Notes: generated by a model not told the origin, from the sequence alone. 64,000 nt of DNA from Marinobacterium halophilum (GCF_003014615.1 NZ_PYGI01000023.1:1-64000); one strand, 5' to 3'; shown: positions 44,074 through 53,477, numbered from the stretch's first letter. A program made the numbers and translations.

Positions 44074-45074
44074 TCAAAAAAGCGGGCAATCACATCAAAC
44101 ACATGCCGTGATTCCGGCAGCCCGGTGTCCGCGAAAAAGTAGTGACCGAGTCCCTCATACACATGCAGTTCCGCGTCGACCCCAGCCTCGACCAGACGCT
44201 GGTGTGTTACCAGTGTCGAACTCATGGCAAAATCCCGTGTGCTGGTAATCAGTAGCGTTGGCGGGAAACGCTCCAGCACATTGGGGTGTTCCTGAGGCGC
44301 GACCAGCGCGCTATTCCAATCCGCCTGCGCAAAATAGGCGAAGTCATCATCAACGCCGATGCTACTGCCAAACGTATCAGCAATCACACCCGCATCCCCC
44401 GTACCAAATTTTCCGGCACCGGCACAGAAAATCCCCACAGCACCCGGTGTGGGCAGGCCGTGTGCATTAAACCAGGCAACCGACTGTGCCGTCAGCAATC
44501 CGCCAGCCGAGCAGCCGAAGATGCCGATCTGCTCGGGTGTATAGGTTTGCAGCAAGTGGCGGTAAACCTTGGCAACATCTTCACTCGCAGCCGGGAACCG
44601 ATGTTCCGGTCCTTGGCGGTAATCGATACTGATCACCCTTATGCCTGCCACACTGGCAACCGGAATCGATTCGAGCCGCCCTTCGGTTCGCGCCCCCAGA
44701 GCAAAACCCCCGCCATGGAGATTGATCAGCACCCGGTGAGCATTCTGTGGGGGGATGCCCTCGGCCGGGGTAAATACTTCCGTATATACGCCATCAATTT
44801 CCAGCACCGATTCCGTCACCGGATACAGCTGTCGCGCCTCATTGATCTTGGGAGCGTAAAAATACTGATCAATGATCGAACGTTTAACAGTAATATCGGC
44901 CGTCATCAGCTCGATCATATGCGGCGCCAACAGCTTGCGAGTCGCTACGGCGGCCTGCGCCGCCTCGGCACTGACGTGCACAGATGGAGGGGGCGGTGCG
45001 AGAAGAGGCTTCGCCATGAAGGCTAAAACCGCCAGGCCTACTCCAAAAAAGAAAGCCAGCAAAAGTTTAATCAT
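44028..45074 (-). CDS. Alpha/beta hydrolase (HSL/esterase type), membrane-anchored
   Basis: 348 residues with an N-terminal hydrophobic anchor (LLLAFFFGVGLAVLAFMA). The hydrolase core has the oxyanion motif HGGGF, nucleophile elbow GCSAG, acid in TSTRDFAM and His in GLGHYFF, so the enzyme should be an active carboxylesterase of the hormone-sensitive-lipase group. It starts 33 bp after qhpG on the same strand without a terminator and may belong to the cluster-2 operon, although it is not a known QHNDH maturation gene. Confidence 0.87.
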   Translation of the reverse strand: MIKLLLAFFFGVGLAVLAFMAKPLLAPPPPSVHVSAEAAQAAVATRKLLAPHMIELMTADITVKRSIIDQYFYAPKINEARQLYPVTESVLEIDGVYTEVFTPAEGIPPQNAHRVLINLHGGGFALGARTEGRLESIPVASVAGIRVISIDYRQGPEHRFPAASEDVAKVYRHLLQTYTPEQIGIFGCSAGGLLTAQSVAWFNAHGLPTPGAVGIFCAGAGKFGTGDAGVIADTFGSSIGVDDDFAYFAQADWNSALVAPQEHPNVLERFPPTLLITSTRDFAMSSTLVTHQRLVEAGVDAELHVYEGLGHYFFADTGLPESRHVFDVIARFFDQELAAAEPLMPTAR

Positions 45075-45107
45075 GAACCCAGCGTCCCTGTTGTTTTTAA
45101 AGTGGTC

Positions 45108-46433
45108 TCAGTATACCCACCTCTGCTGTTGCATCCACTGCGCCAACAAAGCCCCCTTATCGATACCGACCGTGCGAGCCAGCACCGCTGCAGGCAAAGT
45201 ACCGGGCTCGGAACGAATGGCGTCCAGCAACGGGGCCAGCGGCAGGCCATTCAGGTGCCAGATACCCAGTGGCTGATCTGGCGTAACCACCACTGGTGCC
45301 TCAATGATCACCCCGTCCTGAACGACTGGCCGCATGGCGGTTGTGACCTGGTCGGGTGTAATTTCAAGATGCATGGGCTGCCTGTCTGGCCACTGGCGAC
45401 GGGCCTGCCAAAAGGGTGTATCCGGCCATTGCGATTCCTGAGCGTAAAAGTCACGGCCAATACGGGCAAAGCGGTAAAACAGCCCTTCGATACGGGCCTC
45501 ATGAAATTGCCTGGCCAGTTCTGCCCGTTCGGGGTGACGGATCAAGGTATTAACCACCGCCGGAGCCTGCAAGGCGGATGATAGTGCCTGAAAGATACCG
45601 TTACCGGACAGCGGGTCGACCGCCATTGCTGCATCACCGACCCGTATCCAGTTGTGACCGGCGCTCTGCTCACACAGCACCGGTGTGCTGGTGCGGGCGT
45701 AAACTTCGCCGACCGGTTCGGCACCTTCGATAAAGGGCTGCGCCTGCTCCAGTTGCTGCAACCGCTCGCGGCACCAGTCGCCCAGCTGCCGCTTGGGTGG
45801 CAAGGCAACGCTGGCCACGTCCAGCGTCAGCTGTAGATAGCGCCGACCGTCCGCCCGCATCGCCAACCAGGCCCAGCCATCGGCAAAGCTCTGTACCGCT
45901 GTGCACGGCACCGCATGCGCGCCCTGCCAGTATTGCAGCAATGAAACCGTCTGCGTGCCCTTGATCCGCGGCACCCCCGCAGCTGGAGCTGCACGACCAC
46001 GGGCCTCAACCAGAAAATCGCCATATATCTGCTCCTGCCCACCTGCAGACAACGCGACCTCAGCCTGATAGCCTGTCTTCATGGCATGACAGCTCTGTAT
46101 CCGCCCCTGTATCACCTGCACCCCCTGCCGGGCCAGATCCAGCAGCAGCGCCTGATCAAAACGTTGACGGGTTACCAGCCGCTCGGTGTTGGCGGCGTTG
46201 GTGACACCGTTCCAGGTTACCTGCCGGGGTGAAGGCTCAGCCATTGCGCTGAGCGCAAAGCCGAAACCGGCCCCTTGCATGCCTTGAATGACGCGCTCGG
46301 AGATTCCCTCCACAGCATCGAAGGGGCGCGGCTCACTCACCAACGTCACGCGATAGCCTAAACGGCTCAAACCGATGGCCACCGCGCCACCGGCCGGACC
46401 GCCGCCCAGCACCAAAATGTCCGACTCACGCAT
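45108..46433 (-). CDS. qhpG: FAD-dependent monooxygenase for CTQ biogenesis
   Basis: 441 residues. The FAD-binding GxGxxG motif is ILVLGGGPAGGAVA at the N-terminus, and GDAAMAVDPLSGNGIFQAL is the second FAD motif typical of flavin monooxygenases and halogenase-like enzymes. QhpG adds two oxygen atoms to the Trp of QhpC to make the quinone precursor. ATG 46433 has AGAGGGGTGG upstream and overlaps the end of qhpE. Only one copy exists in the window, so it would have to act on both QhpC1 and QhpC2 unless another lies elsewhere in the genome. Confidence 0.92.
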   Translation of the reverse strand: MRESDILVLGGGPAGGAVAIGLSRLGYRVTLVSEPRPFDAVEGISERVIQGMQGAGFGFALSAMAEPSPRQVTWNGVTNAANTERLVTRQRFDQALLLDLARQGVQVIQGRIQSCHAMKTGYQAEVALSAGGQEQIYGDFLVEARGRAAPAAGVPRIKGTQTVSLLQYWQGAHAVPCTAVQSFADGWAWLAMRADGRRYLQLTLDVASVALPPKRQLGDWCRERLQQLEQAQPFIEGAEPVGEVYARTSTPVLCEQSAGHNWIRVGDAAMAVDPLSGNGIFQALSSALQAPAVVNTLIRHPERAELARQFHEARIEGLFYRFARIGRDFYAQESQWPDTPFWQARRQWPDRQPMHLEITPDQVTTAMRPVVQDGVIIEAPVVVTPDQPLGIWHLNGLPLAPLLDAIRSEPGTLPAAVLARTVGIDKGALLAQWMQQQRWVY

Positions 46434-47112
46434 CCACCACCCCTCTCTGTTCCGGCCCTTGATAACAGGATCGTTCAATTAGCCATGCGCGGGCAGCACT
46501 CACCCGTGGCTGGTCCGCATCTCGCAGGTAACCCGCCAGATGTGCGCTCAGATGGGCACAGCCTAAACTGGCACCCGACTGCCCCGGCGTCTCATCCAGC
46601 GGCCGCACACAGGCACCGAAATCGGCAAATTCGGTATCCAGGTGGGTGATTTCGGTGCGCGAACAGCGGGCATCACCGGTCATGCGAAAAACACCGGAAT
46701 ATGCCGAGGGATACACCGGCTCGCCCCGTGCCGGGCTGGCCGCACACAGAATTACCCCCCGTTTGCGCGCACGGGCACAGGCCTCACGCAACGACTCTCG
46801 ATCCTGACGTAGCCCCAAGCTTAAATTGATCAGCTGTGCACCCTCCTCCACCAGCCAATCGATGGCCGCCGCCACCTGCGCTGCTGTAGTGGTGAAACGG
46901 TCATGAAACACTTGGGCCGACAGCACTTCAGCGTCCGGTGCCAGTGTCTGGATAATCTCGATAATGCGGCTGCCGTGGCCGAGCTGATCCGGCACCGCAT
47001 CCGCTAACCAGAGCTGTCCCTCTTCCACCGCAAAGGCGGCACTGCCGGTCACCTTCTGTGCAACTCCATGCCCGGAATCCACCACGCCGATACGGACAAC
47101 ATCAGTCGACAC
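46426..47112 (-). CDS. qhpE: Subtilisin-like serine protease for QhpC leader removal
   Basis: 228 residues, a compact S8 protease without signal peptide. The triad is visible as Asp12 (GVVDSGHG), His46 (LGHGSRI) and Ser182 (SGASLGCAHLSAH). The block where subtilisins carry the oxyanion Asn reads CAASPARG, so that Asn seems replaced. QhpE cuts the leader from bridged QhpC in the cytoplasm. It overlaps qhpF by 11 bp and qhpG by 8 bp, showing a tightly coupled F-E-G set. Cluster 1 has no equivalent gene. Confidence 0.92.
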   Translation of the reverse strand: MSTDVVRIGVVDSGHGVAQKVTGSAAFAVEEGQLWLADAVPDQLGHGSRIIEIIQTLAPDAEVLSAQVFHDRFTTTAAQVAAAIDWLVEEGAQLINLSLGLRQDRESLREACARARKRGVILCAASPARGEPVYPSAYSGVFRMTGDARCSRTEITHLDTEFADFGACVRPLDETPGQSGASLGCAHLSAHLAGYLRDADQPRVSAARAWLIERSCYQGPEQRGVVDA

Positions 47113-48829
47113 GGCTAACCTCCTCCATGGTGCTCAGATGGCCATTTTGCAACAACAACCGATGATCAGCCCCCGCCAGTGTTGAGGGTCGATGGCTGAT
47201 CAGAATACGGGTACGGCCAGCAAACAGCCGGTCCACCGCCGCAATTACCTGCTGTTCGGTGGCCTCATCCACTGCCGAGGTTGCCTCATCCAGCACCAGT
47301 ACCGCCGGCTGCTGCAACAGCGCACGAGCGATGGCAATACGCTGTTTCTGCCCACCGGAGAGCTGCTGACCACGTTCACCCAGAGGCGTATCCAGCCCCT
47401 GCGGCAGGTAATCGATCAACGCATCCAGCTGTGCCTCGCGAGCCGCTTCACGCACCTGTTCGTCGCTGGCTGTTGGGCAGGCATAGCGCAGATTGTCCGC
47501 CAGCGAACCCCTGAACAACGTGATCTCCTGAGACACGACTGCCACGCTGCGGCGCAAGTCCGCCAGCCCCAACTCACGAATATCCACACCATCAAGCAAC
47601 ACCTGCCCTGCCTGAGGATCGTAGTGACGCTGCAGCAGGTCGATCAGTGTTGATTTACCCGCACCTGAAGCACCGGCCAAGGCGATCTTTTGTCCCGCCG
47701 GCAATACCACACTGACTTGACTCAGCACCGGCTCCCGTCCTTCATAAGCAAAACTGACGCCCTGCAGCGTCAACTCACCCTGTAGCGGCTGCGGCAGCGG
47801 CTTGGGCTGCGCTGGTGAATCGATCTCGGCATCGGTCAGCCGCAGTTCACTGACCCGGTTAAGACTGACACTCATCCGCTGGATCGCGACATACAGACCA
47901 AGCAAGCTGTTCACCGGCCCTGTCGCCATCCCCAGATACGTGGAAAATGCGATCAGTGAACCCAGCTGCCACTGCCCTTGTATCACCCACCAACCACCGA
48001 TCAGGAACGCACTGGCACGTGTGATTGAAGTCAAAGTGCCGGGAATGGCATGGGTAAAGAATTCAGTCACCTGCAGTTGCAACAGCTTGTCCAGATAATT
48101 GTCGTTAAGACCGCCCAGCCGGGTACGTTCGCGCGCTTCCTGACCACTGGACTGGATAAACTTAATCGCGGGCAAGGTTTCCACCAGAAAGCTGGACAGA
48201 TCCGCCGAGCGTTCACGCATTTCGCGGGTGCGCAGTTCCACCTTGCGCCGCATCCAGCGCAGCCAGACAATTTCCAGTGGAATCAGCACCAGTACCAGCA
48301 GTGACAGCTGCCAGGACAGCGCAACCAGCAGTACCAGCGCCCCGACCAACCCTATAATGCTGCTCACCGCCGAGAACAGGCTGTCCACGGCAAAACGCTG
48401 GATCGCCGCCACATCCCCATCGATGCGGGACAGCAGATCACCAATCCGGCGCTGACCGAAAAACGACGGCGACAGCCGTTGCAGGTGCGCATACAGGTCG
48501 GTGCGCAGAGCAAACAGGATGCGGCCAGACAGCTGCGTGTGCAGATAACGATTAAGGCCGGCAAGTGCCGTACTGAACACGCCCACCAACACCATGGCGA
48601 TCGCCATCTGGATCAGCATGCCGTAGTCTTTGGCCAGTAACCCATCGTCGATCAGCAGCTTGGTCAGCCAGGGTTGTAGCAGCACCAGTGCAGAGCCAAT
48701 GAACGATAACCCCAGCAGGCCGATGATGGCCCGCCGCTGCGGTTTGACGAAGCTGTATAACCAGTGGAAACCGCGTTCCAGCTGGGTGCGGTCGGGCGCA
48801 TGAATGGCGCGTACCAGCCAGTTTAGCAT
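47102..48829 (-). CDS. qhpF: ABC transporter (fused permease-ATPase), QhpC exporter
   Basis: 575 residues: six membrane helices in the first ~310 residues, then an ATPase with Walker A GASGAGKST, signature LSGGQKQ and Walker B LVLDEATSAVD. It is a half-size exporter of the MsbA/peptide type. In QHNDH systems QhpF moves the processed gamma subunit to the periplasm. ATG 48829 has AGGAAT upstream. It begins about 100 bp after qhpB2, behind a terminator-like hairpin, so qhpF-E-G should be expressed less than the structural genes. Confidence 0.93.
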   Translation of the reverse strand: MLNWLVRAIHAPDRTQLERGFHWLYSFVKPQRRAIIGLLGLSFIGSALVLLQPWLTKLLIDDGLLAKDYGMLIQMAIAMVLVGVFSTALAGLNRYLHTQLSGRILFALRTDLYAHLQRLSPSFFGQRRIGDLLSRIDGDVAAIQRFAVDSLFSAVSSIIGLVGALVLLVALSWQLSLLVLVLIPLEIVWLRWMRRKVELRTREMRERSADLSSFLVETLPAIKFIQSSGQEARERTRLGGLNDNYLDKLLQLQVTEFFTHAIPGTLTSITRASAFLIGGWWVIQGQWQLGSLIAFSTYLGMATGPVNSLLGLYVAIQRMSVSLNRVSELRLTDAEIDSPAQPKPLPQPLQGELTLQGVSFAYEGREPVLSQVSVVLPAGQKIALAGASGAGKSTLIDLLQRHYDPQAGQVLLDGVDIRELGLADLRRSVAVVSQEITLFRGSLADNLRYACPTASDEQVREAAREAQLDALIDYLPQGLDTPLGERGQQLSGGQKQRIAIARALLQQPAVLVLDEATSAVDEATEQQVIAAVDRLFAGRTRILISHRPSTLAGADHRLLLQNGHLSTMEEVSRVD

Positions 48830-48866
48830 GTTGAATTCCTCAGCCGTATTTCAATACCAGACGACA

Positions 48867-48899
48867 AAAACGGGAGGCCCGTTGCCGGCACCTCCCGTT
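48867..48899 (-). terminator. Terminator-like attenuator between qhpB2 and qhpF
   Basis: The minus strand reads AACGGGAGG, a 13-base loop, CCTCCCGTT, then TTTG (stem 48869-48877 with 48891-48899; T5 run). It has the form of an intrinsic terminator but lies inside the operon, so it probably lets through only part of the transcripts to the maturation genes. Confidence 0.72.
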
Positions 48900-48931
48900 G
48901 ACTATACCCGATTACAAGACTCAGCCAGATA

Positions 48932-50050
48932 TCAGTCCTTGATGGTGGCTACCCGCATATCGGCCGTGCTCATGTCACCAGTCAGCTGGATTGAACCGAT
49001 CTTGTCCAGAGTCTCGGAGTCATGGATCGAGATATCACTACTGGTACCGCCCACGTAGAGGGTTTCACCATCACCGGAGATATTGATGGTGTAGTAGGTG
49101 TGCGGCATCTCCTTCACAGCCAGTGTCTTCTGTTGGCTGATATCATGCTTGGACAGCGTGTTGAAGCTGCCGTACAGGATATCGTTGTTACGCGGATCAC
49201 TGACAAAGTTGAAGATGATGAACTCGAACGGGAAGATCTCACGACGCTCGACTTTACCCGTCTCCAGATCAACACGCGCCATGCCCCACCACCATTCAGC
49301 GGTTTCGAAGTTCATGGTATCGTCGGTAAACTTCGCCGTGGAGTACGGCATGATGTACTCGTTGGACTGGTTGCCCTGGCTGTGCATGGCAAATGCATCA
49401 GGCGGAAGCCACTGCGGACCGCGTTCCCAGTTGGCCAGCTTCGTAACAATGCGGGTTTCACCGGTCTGCGGGTTGATCGCTTTCAAGTCAGCCCCACCGA
49501 GTACCACTTCACCGGTTTCAGTCGCAACAATCTTGGTAATGCGACGGTCCACTGGAAAGGTACGTACCGGTTCGGCACCCATGCCGTCTGCGATGTTGAA
49601 GACCGCCAGACGCGGTTCCAGCACTTCGAAACGGTCACGGTGTTTCCGAGTCGGGTTCTGTACGGTATACAGTTCCTTGCCATCCGCACTGACCGCCAGT
49701 GACTGGTAACTCTTCACCTGCAACGTCGGTGTGGATTGTGCCGCATGGAAAGTCACTTCACAGGTACGGATATCAAAGCCGTATACGTCTTCCCAGTTGT
49801 GCCCCAGGATGAACACGTGGGTGCCGTCGGGATGTACCGACATGATACCGGACCCGAAGTCACCCGGAATATCACAGGTGCGGGCAACCTTGTTGGTCTC
49901 CATGTCGATCACATGCAGCTGGTTGGGACGGGTGACGGTCAGCAGGTATTCTTGATCTGCCATCGCCGCCGGAGCCACCGCCGACAACACACTGCCCAGC
50001 GCCAGCGAGCCGACCAGTCCGGCCGATTTAAACAGTTTATTCAGTTTCAT
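48932..50050 (-). CDS. qhpB: Quinohemoprotein amine dehydrogenase beta subunit, copy 2
   Basis: 372 residues: a signal peptide (LVGSLALGSVLSAVAPAAMA) and a seven-bladed propeller, with blocks such as NQLHVIDMETNKVARTCD (core LHVIDMETNKV), GEVVLGGADLKAINPQTGE and GETLYVGGTSSDISIHDSE. It is homologous to copy 1 throughout. ATG 50050 has AAGGGAA at good distance; the GTG and TTG just upstream are less likely. It follows qhpC2 by 12 bp. Confidence 0.92.
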   Translation of the reverse strand: MKLNKLFKSAGLVGSLALGSVLSAVAPAAMADQEYLLTVTRPNQLHVIDMETNKVARTCDIPGDFGSGIMSVHPDGTHVFILGHNWEDVYGFDIRTCEVTFHAAQSTPTLQVKSYQSLAVSADGKELYTVQNPTRKHRDRFEVLEPRLAVFNIADGMGAEPVRTFPVDRRITKIVATETGEVVLGGADLKAINPQTGETRIVTKLANWERGPQWLPPDAFAMHSQGNQSNEYIMPYSTAKFTDDTMNFETAEWWWGMARVDLETGKVERREIFPFEFIIFNFVSDPRNNDILYGSFNTLSKHDISQQKTLAVKEMPHTYYTINISGDGETLYVGGTSSDISIHDSETLDKIGSIQLTGDMSTADMRVATIKD

Positions 50051-50062
50051 CACCAAATTCCC

Positions 50063-50386
50063 TTACTCTGCATCCTCGAAAATACCGTCCAGCTTGCGCC
50101 AGTCCTTATCGGCTTTCGCCACACCTTCACCCCAGTTCGGGTAGGTGTTCATGGTGTCCGGCACCTGCGCCGGCCACCAGCAGGCATCGGCACAACCGTA
50201 GAGGTCGGACTCCATCGGCTGGCAGAGTGAGCCCAGACCACCAAAGGGGTCCAGTTCCCAACCCGGGTCAGTTGTCGCGGTGCAGCCAACAACGGTCTGC
50301 ATGGCCACCACATCTTCCACTTCTTCCGGGCTGATGGCCTTGTTGATCAACTGTGCTTTTTTGTTCAGAGATTTCAGGTGTTTCAT
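50063..50386 (-). CDS. qhpC: Quinohemoprotein amine dehydrogenase gamma subunit (CTQ peptide precursor), copy 2
   Basis: 107 residues with a 28-residue leader ([16 protein letters not shown] to VEDVVA) and a mature chain starting MQTVVGC. All cross-link residues are in place counted from that Met: Cys7/Glu16, Cys27/Asp33, Cys41/Asp49, and Cys37/Trp43 for CTQ. Compared with copy 1, position 40 is Ala instead of Pro and the C-terminal 30 residues differ most. ATG 50386 is preferred over a GTG three codons upstream, because it gives the same leader length as copy 1. One base separates it from the qhpD2 stop. Confidence 0.96.
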   Translation of the reverse strand: MKHLKSLNKKAQLINKAISPEEVEDVVAMQTVVGCTATTDPGWELDPFGGLGSLCQPMESDLYGCADACWWPAQVPDTMNTYPNWGEGVAKADKDWRKLDGIFEDAE

Positions 50387-50387
50387 A

Positions 50388-51818
50388 TCAGGCACTCCTC
50401 CTGGGAGAGACGTATGCGTCGAAGAACCCCGGGTTCTCGAGCATGATCCGCGAATACACTTCCACGCCGAAATCGACCCAGTCTCGCATCAGGTCGCAGT
50501 AGTGGTAGGAAGGATGCGTCGGATCTCCATATTTGGCATAACTTTCGTGGTAGCAACCACCCGAACAGAGGTTACGAATACGGCAGGTTTCACAGCCGGT
50601 ATTGCTGCGATCAAGACGCTTCTCGACAAACTCGGCCAGACGCGGCCGGTCGATGCCATTCTCGATATCACCGAACAGCGGCATGTCCGAGCCGGTGAAC
50701 CGGTGGCACAGGTTGAGCCCGCCATCCTTGTCCACCGCCAGCAGACCGATACCGGCGCCGCAGGGCACCAGTTTCTTGTTGCCCTCATACATGTCGGTAA
50801 TCAGCTGGTGCATGTTGCCGTAGCCGAAGTTTTCATTGCGCAACGCGGCATCCAGATAGCGCTTGCCCAGACGTTTCATCCCCGCGAACACCTCAACCAG
50901 CTCTTCGCCAGTCAGGTTGTACTCGGCAATATCGCCCGAGGTCACTGGACCAAAGCCAACTTCAAAGAAGCCCAGCTCGCCACTGAGGTGATCGTAGATC
51001 GTCTCCACATCAGTGACGCCACGTGTCAAGGTAACGCGACAGCCCACCGGACGTGCTGTGTAGCGCGCCAGCAGCATTTCCACCTTGCGCCGCACCACGT
51101 CGTAGGTGCCCTGACCGCCAACCGTAATTCGGTTCTTATCGTGCATCGCCTTGGGTCCGTCCATGGAGATGGTCAGGCCGAAGCGATGTTCGTTGAACCA
51201 ATCCACCAGCGACTCGTTGAGTAAGGTGGCGTTGGTGGTCATGGTGAAGTCCACTGTGGCATCCAGTGCCGCGAAACGTTCCTCGCAGTAGGCAACCACT
51301 TCACGGATCAGCGTCATGTTGCTCAGTGGTTCCCCACCAAAGAACACCACGTTGTAGTTGGGCTGGTTCGGCGACTCCCGCAGCATCATCTCGACCGACT
51401 GGATCGCCGTCGCAGACGCCATCTTCTCACCCTTGGACGGGGTGGTCAGATCTTCCTTGTAGCAATAAGTGCAGCTCAGGTTGCAACCGGTGTTGACGTT
51501 CAACACCACGGTATTCAACGGAAACTTGTCCACCTTCTGCGGCTCGGGGTTAATCCGGGCCACCACGCCCGCCTCGGAGATCACCTCCAGGCTGCGCAGC
51601 TCGTCCAGCACTTCATTGACAGCTTCTACCGAATAACGCACCTGCAGTTCAGCCAGGTGTTCCGGCTGGACCTGCTCATGGCAATCGAACACGTGAAGCA
51701 GTTCACGGCCAAGTTCGTCGAGCTCGAAGATACTGCTGCTGGGGATATGAAACAGCATCTGACGGGCATCAACATCAACCCGGTGCAGATTCGGTTTCAC
51801 TAGCGTCATGGCGCCCAT
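50388..51818 (-). CDS. qhpD: Radical SAM/SPASM enzyme forming thioether bridges in QhpC, copy 2
   Basis: 476 residues, the same length as copy 1, with the cluster motif CNLSCTYC at Cys112/116/119 and the SPASM Cys set ([38 protein letters not shown]). The N-terminal ~90 residues, which in related enzymes bind the leader of the peptide, are the most diverged part between copies; FHIPSSS is kept. ATG 51818 has GAGGTGAG directly upstream. Each QHNDH cluster thus keeps its own bridge-forming enzyme beside its own substrate. Confidence 0.95.
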   Translation of the reverse strand: MGAMTLVKPNLHRVDVDARQMLFHIPSSSIFELDELGRELLHVFDCHEQVQPEHLAELQVRYSVEAVNEVLDELRSLEVISEAGVVARINPEPQKVDKFPLNTVVLNVNTGCNLSCTYCYKEDLTTPSKGEKMASATAIQSVEMMLRESPNQPNYNVVFFGGEPLSNMTLIREVVAYCEERFAALDATVDFTMTTNATLLNESLVDWFNEHRFGLTISMDGPKAMHDKNRITVGGQGTYDVVRRKVEMLLARYTARPVGCRVTLTRGVTDVETIYDHLSGELGFFEVGFGPVTSGDIAEYNLTGEELVEVFAGMKRLGKRYLDAALRNENFGYGNMHQLITDMYEGNKKLVPCGAGIGLLAVDKDGGLNLCHRFTGSDMPLFGDIENGIDRPRLAEFVEKRLDRSNTGCETCRIRNLCSGGCYHESYAKYGDPTHPSYHYCDLMRDWVDFGVEVYSRIMLENPGFFDAYVSPRRSA

Positions 51819-51872
51819 ACTCACCTCGTTGTTGTTCTATTGGGTAGCTGCGTGTTCAGCATGCGCTATCGA

Positions 51873-53477
51873 TCAGTCCAGCACGCGGCGCACGAAGTCG
51901 GGAACCGAGACCAGCATGCTGCCCTCACCCTCAACCTTGGCGCTGCTGTCGGCAACGGTTGCAACCACGGTCAGACGACCGACGTTATTGGCCGACATTT
52001 TGCGTTCCGGGTTAGGCCCGGCATCACCCGGCGTGAAGATACCGGCGGCATTAATGCTGCCCGCGTATTGTTCATCTTTGTCATGGGCAGCCACTTCATC
52101 GGCTGGCTTGATGCTCCAGCTCGCAGGCATGTAACCCAAGCGCAGATCATCGTCAGTCCCCGGTTTGCCGTCAGCACCGGCGCTGTAACCCACGGCACGG
52201 TAGGCGGCGCGTACTTTTTCCATCTTGCCACCAGCACCGCCGATACGGCTGACCGCATTGGCAGGCAATACTTCAACACGGGCCAATTCGCTGTACACCG
52301 CCAGACCCGCGTTATCCGCCGCGGTTCCCACACGCGGCGTGCGCAGGCCTTCACTGCCGGTCGCTTTCGCAATCAAAGTAATGCGGTCATCCGCACGAGA
52401 CAGAATTTTCTCGACAACAACGCCTTCGCCCAGATCAATATCACCCTTGAGGTACTGGCCGATCAGGGTCAGTTCAGCGCTTTCACCTGCGCGCAGGTAG
52501 GACGGCTGCACCGCAACCAGTGCGGCCATGTTCTGATCACGTACACCGCTCACTTCGCCGCCGATCTCGCGTTCGGCTGCCAGGAACATGCGACCTTCAA
52601 GCCGGTTGGCTTTTTTATCAGCCGCCATCACCTGACGCATTTTCACGCCATCGATGGTCAGGCTGGCACGCCATTCATAACCGGTATATACGGTTGCCTT
52701 GCCCGCGCCGGACAGCAGGGTGCCATCGGCATAGTGACCGTCCAGCGTCACGTCGTAATGGTTGTCGGAGGTTTTGACCGCACTCATCCAAGCATCGAAT
52801 TCGCCTTTGCCCGGCACGAAGCCGGTGATGCGCCAGCGGCCCATCAGATCGGTTTTGACTGCTTGCTGCCAGTTGTTCCACTCCTGCGTGATCAGCGGGA
52901 AACGCTGACCCAGTTCAGCGGCAGTTTCCGTGCTGGCAATCTTGTACCATTCACGGTCACGGGCCAGAGAATGCAGTTCAGTAGTCGGGAACTGGCCCAT
53001 GTGGAAGTCGACCAGGTATTTCCATTCCTGCTCGGTACGGCGCTGCAGGCTGAAACGGGCGGCGGAGTGACAGCGGGAACAGGTTTCGGCCAGTGCCGGT
53101 TCAATACCGGACTCAACGCGATTGGTGTCCTGTTCCAGCAGATAACGGTAAGGCGCCGCCTCTTCAGGGGCCAGGCCCTGAGTGTCAGACAGGTACTGCA
53201 CCAGTGCCCGTTTTTCGCCAGCGGCAAGTTCCAGGCCTCGCAGATGGGTCATTCGGTTGAGTGTCATCAACCAGCCTTCTGGCGTTTTACGTTGCTGACT
53301 GATACGCGAGAAGCTGGGGGCTTCGGCATCACCGCTAACGGTGTGACACGCCAGACAACGGTCCTTGATGATCTGCTCTGCATCTTGGGCGTGTAGCGGC
53401 ATGCTGGCCAACCCGGCCAATGCCAATACGCCCGTGCCCAAAACTGCACGTTTCGAATTATTATTACTCAATGCCAT
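51873..53477 (-). CDS. qhpA: Quinohemoprotein amine dehydrogenase alpha subunit (dihaem cytochrome c), copy 2
   Basis: 534 residues with a signal peptide (VLALAGLASMPLHA) cleaved before QDAEQI. The haem sites are CLACH (Cys41-His45) and CSRCH (Cys133-His137). The beta-rich rest matches copy 1, with the same SAGADGKPGTDDDLR-type block near the C-terminus. ATG 53477 has GAGGGA upstream. It heads the second operon, and its promoter region carries the four-repeat array shared with porin1. It is divergent from the response regulator gene. Confidence 0.94.
   Translation of the reverse strand: MALSNNNSKRAVLGTGVLALAGLASMPLHAQDAEQIIKDRCLACHTVSGDAEAPSFSRISQQRKTPEGWLMTLNRMTHLRGLELAAGEKRALVQYLSDTQGLAPEEAAPYRYLLEQDTNRVESGIEPALAETCSRCHSAARFSLQRRTEQEWKYLVDFHMGQFPTTELHSLARDREWYKIASTETAAELGQRFPLITQEWNNWQQAVKTDLMGRWRITGFVPGKGEFDAWMSAVKTSDNHYDVTLDGHYADGTLLSGAGKATVYTGYEWRASLTIDGVKMRQVMAADKKANRLEGRMFLAAEREIGGEVSGVRDQNMAALVAVQPSYLRAGESAELTLIGQYLKGDIDLGEGVVVEKILSRADDRITLIAKATGSEGLRTPRVGTAADNAGLAVYSELARVEVLPANAVSRIGGAGGKMEKVRAAYRAVGYSAGADGKPGTDDDLRLGYMPASWSIKPADEVAAHDKDEQYAGSINAAGIFTPGDAGPNPERKMSANNVGRLTVVATVADSSAKVEGEGSMLVSVPDFVRRVLD

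Noticed and set aside
51840-53396. 518-codon open frame on the plus strand
   Set aside because: It lies opposite qhpA2, whose haem motifs and signal peptide are clear. The frame shows no recognisable domain and no Shine-Dalgarno sequence.
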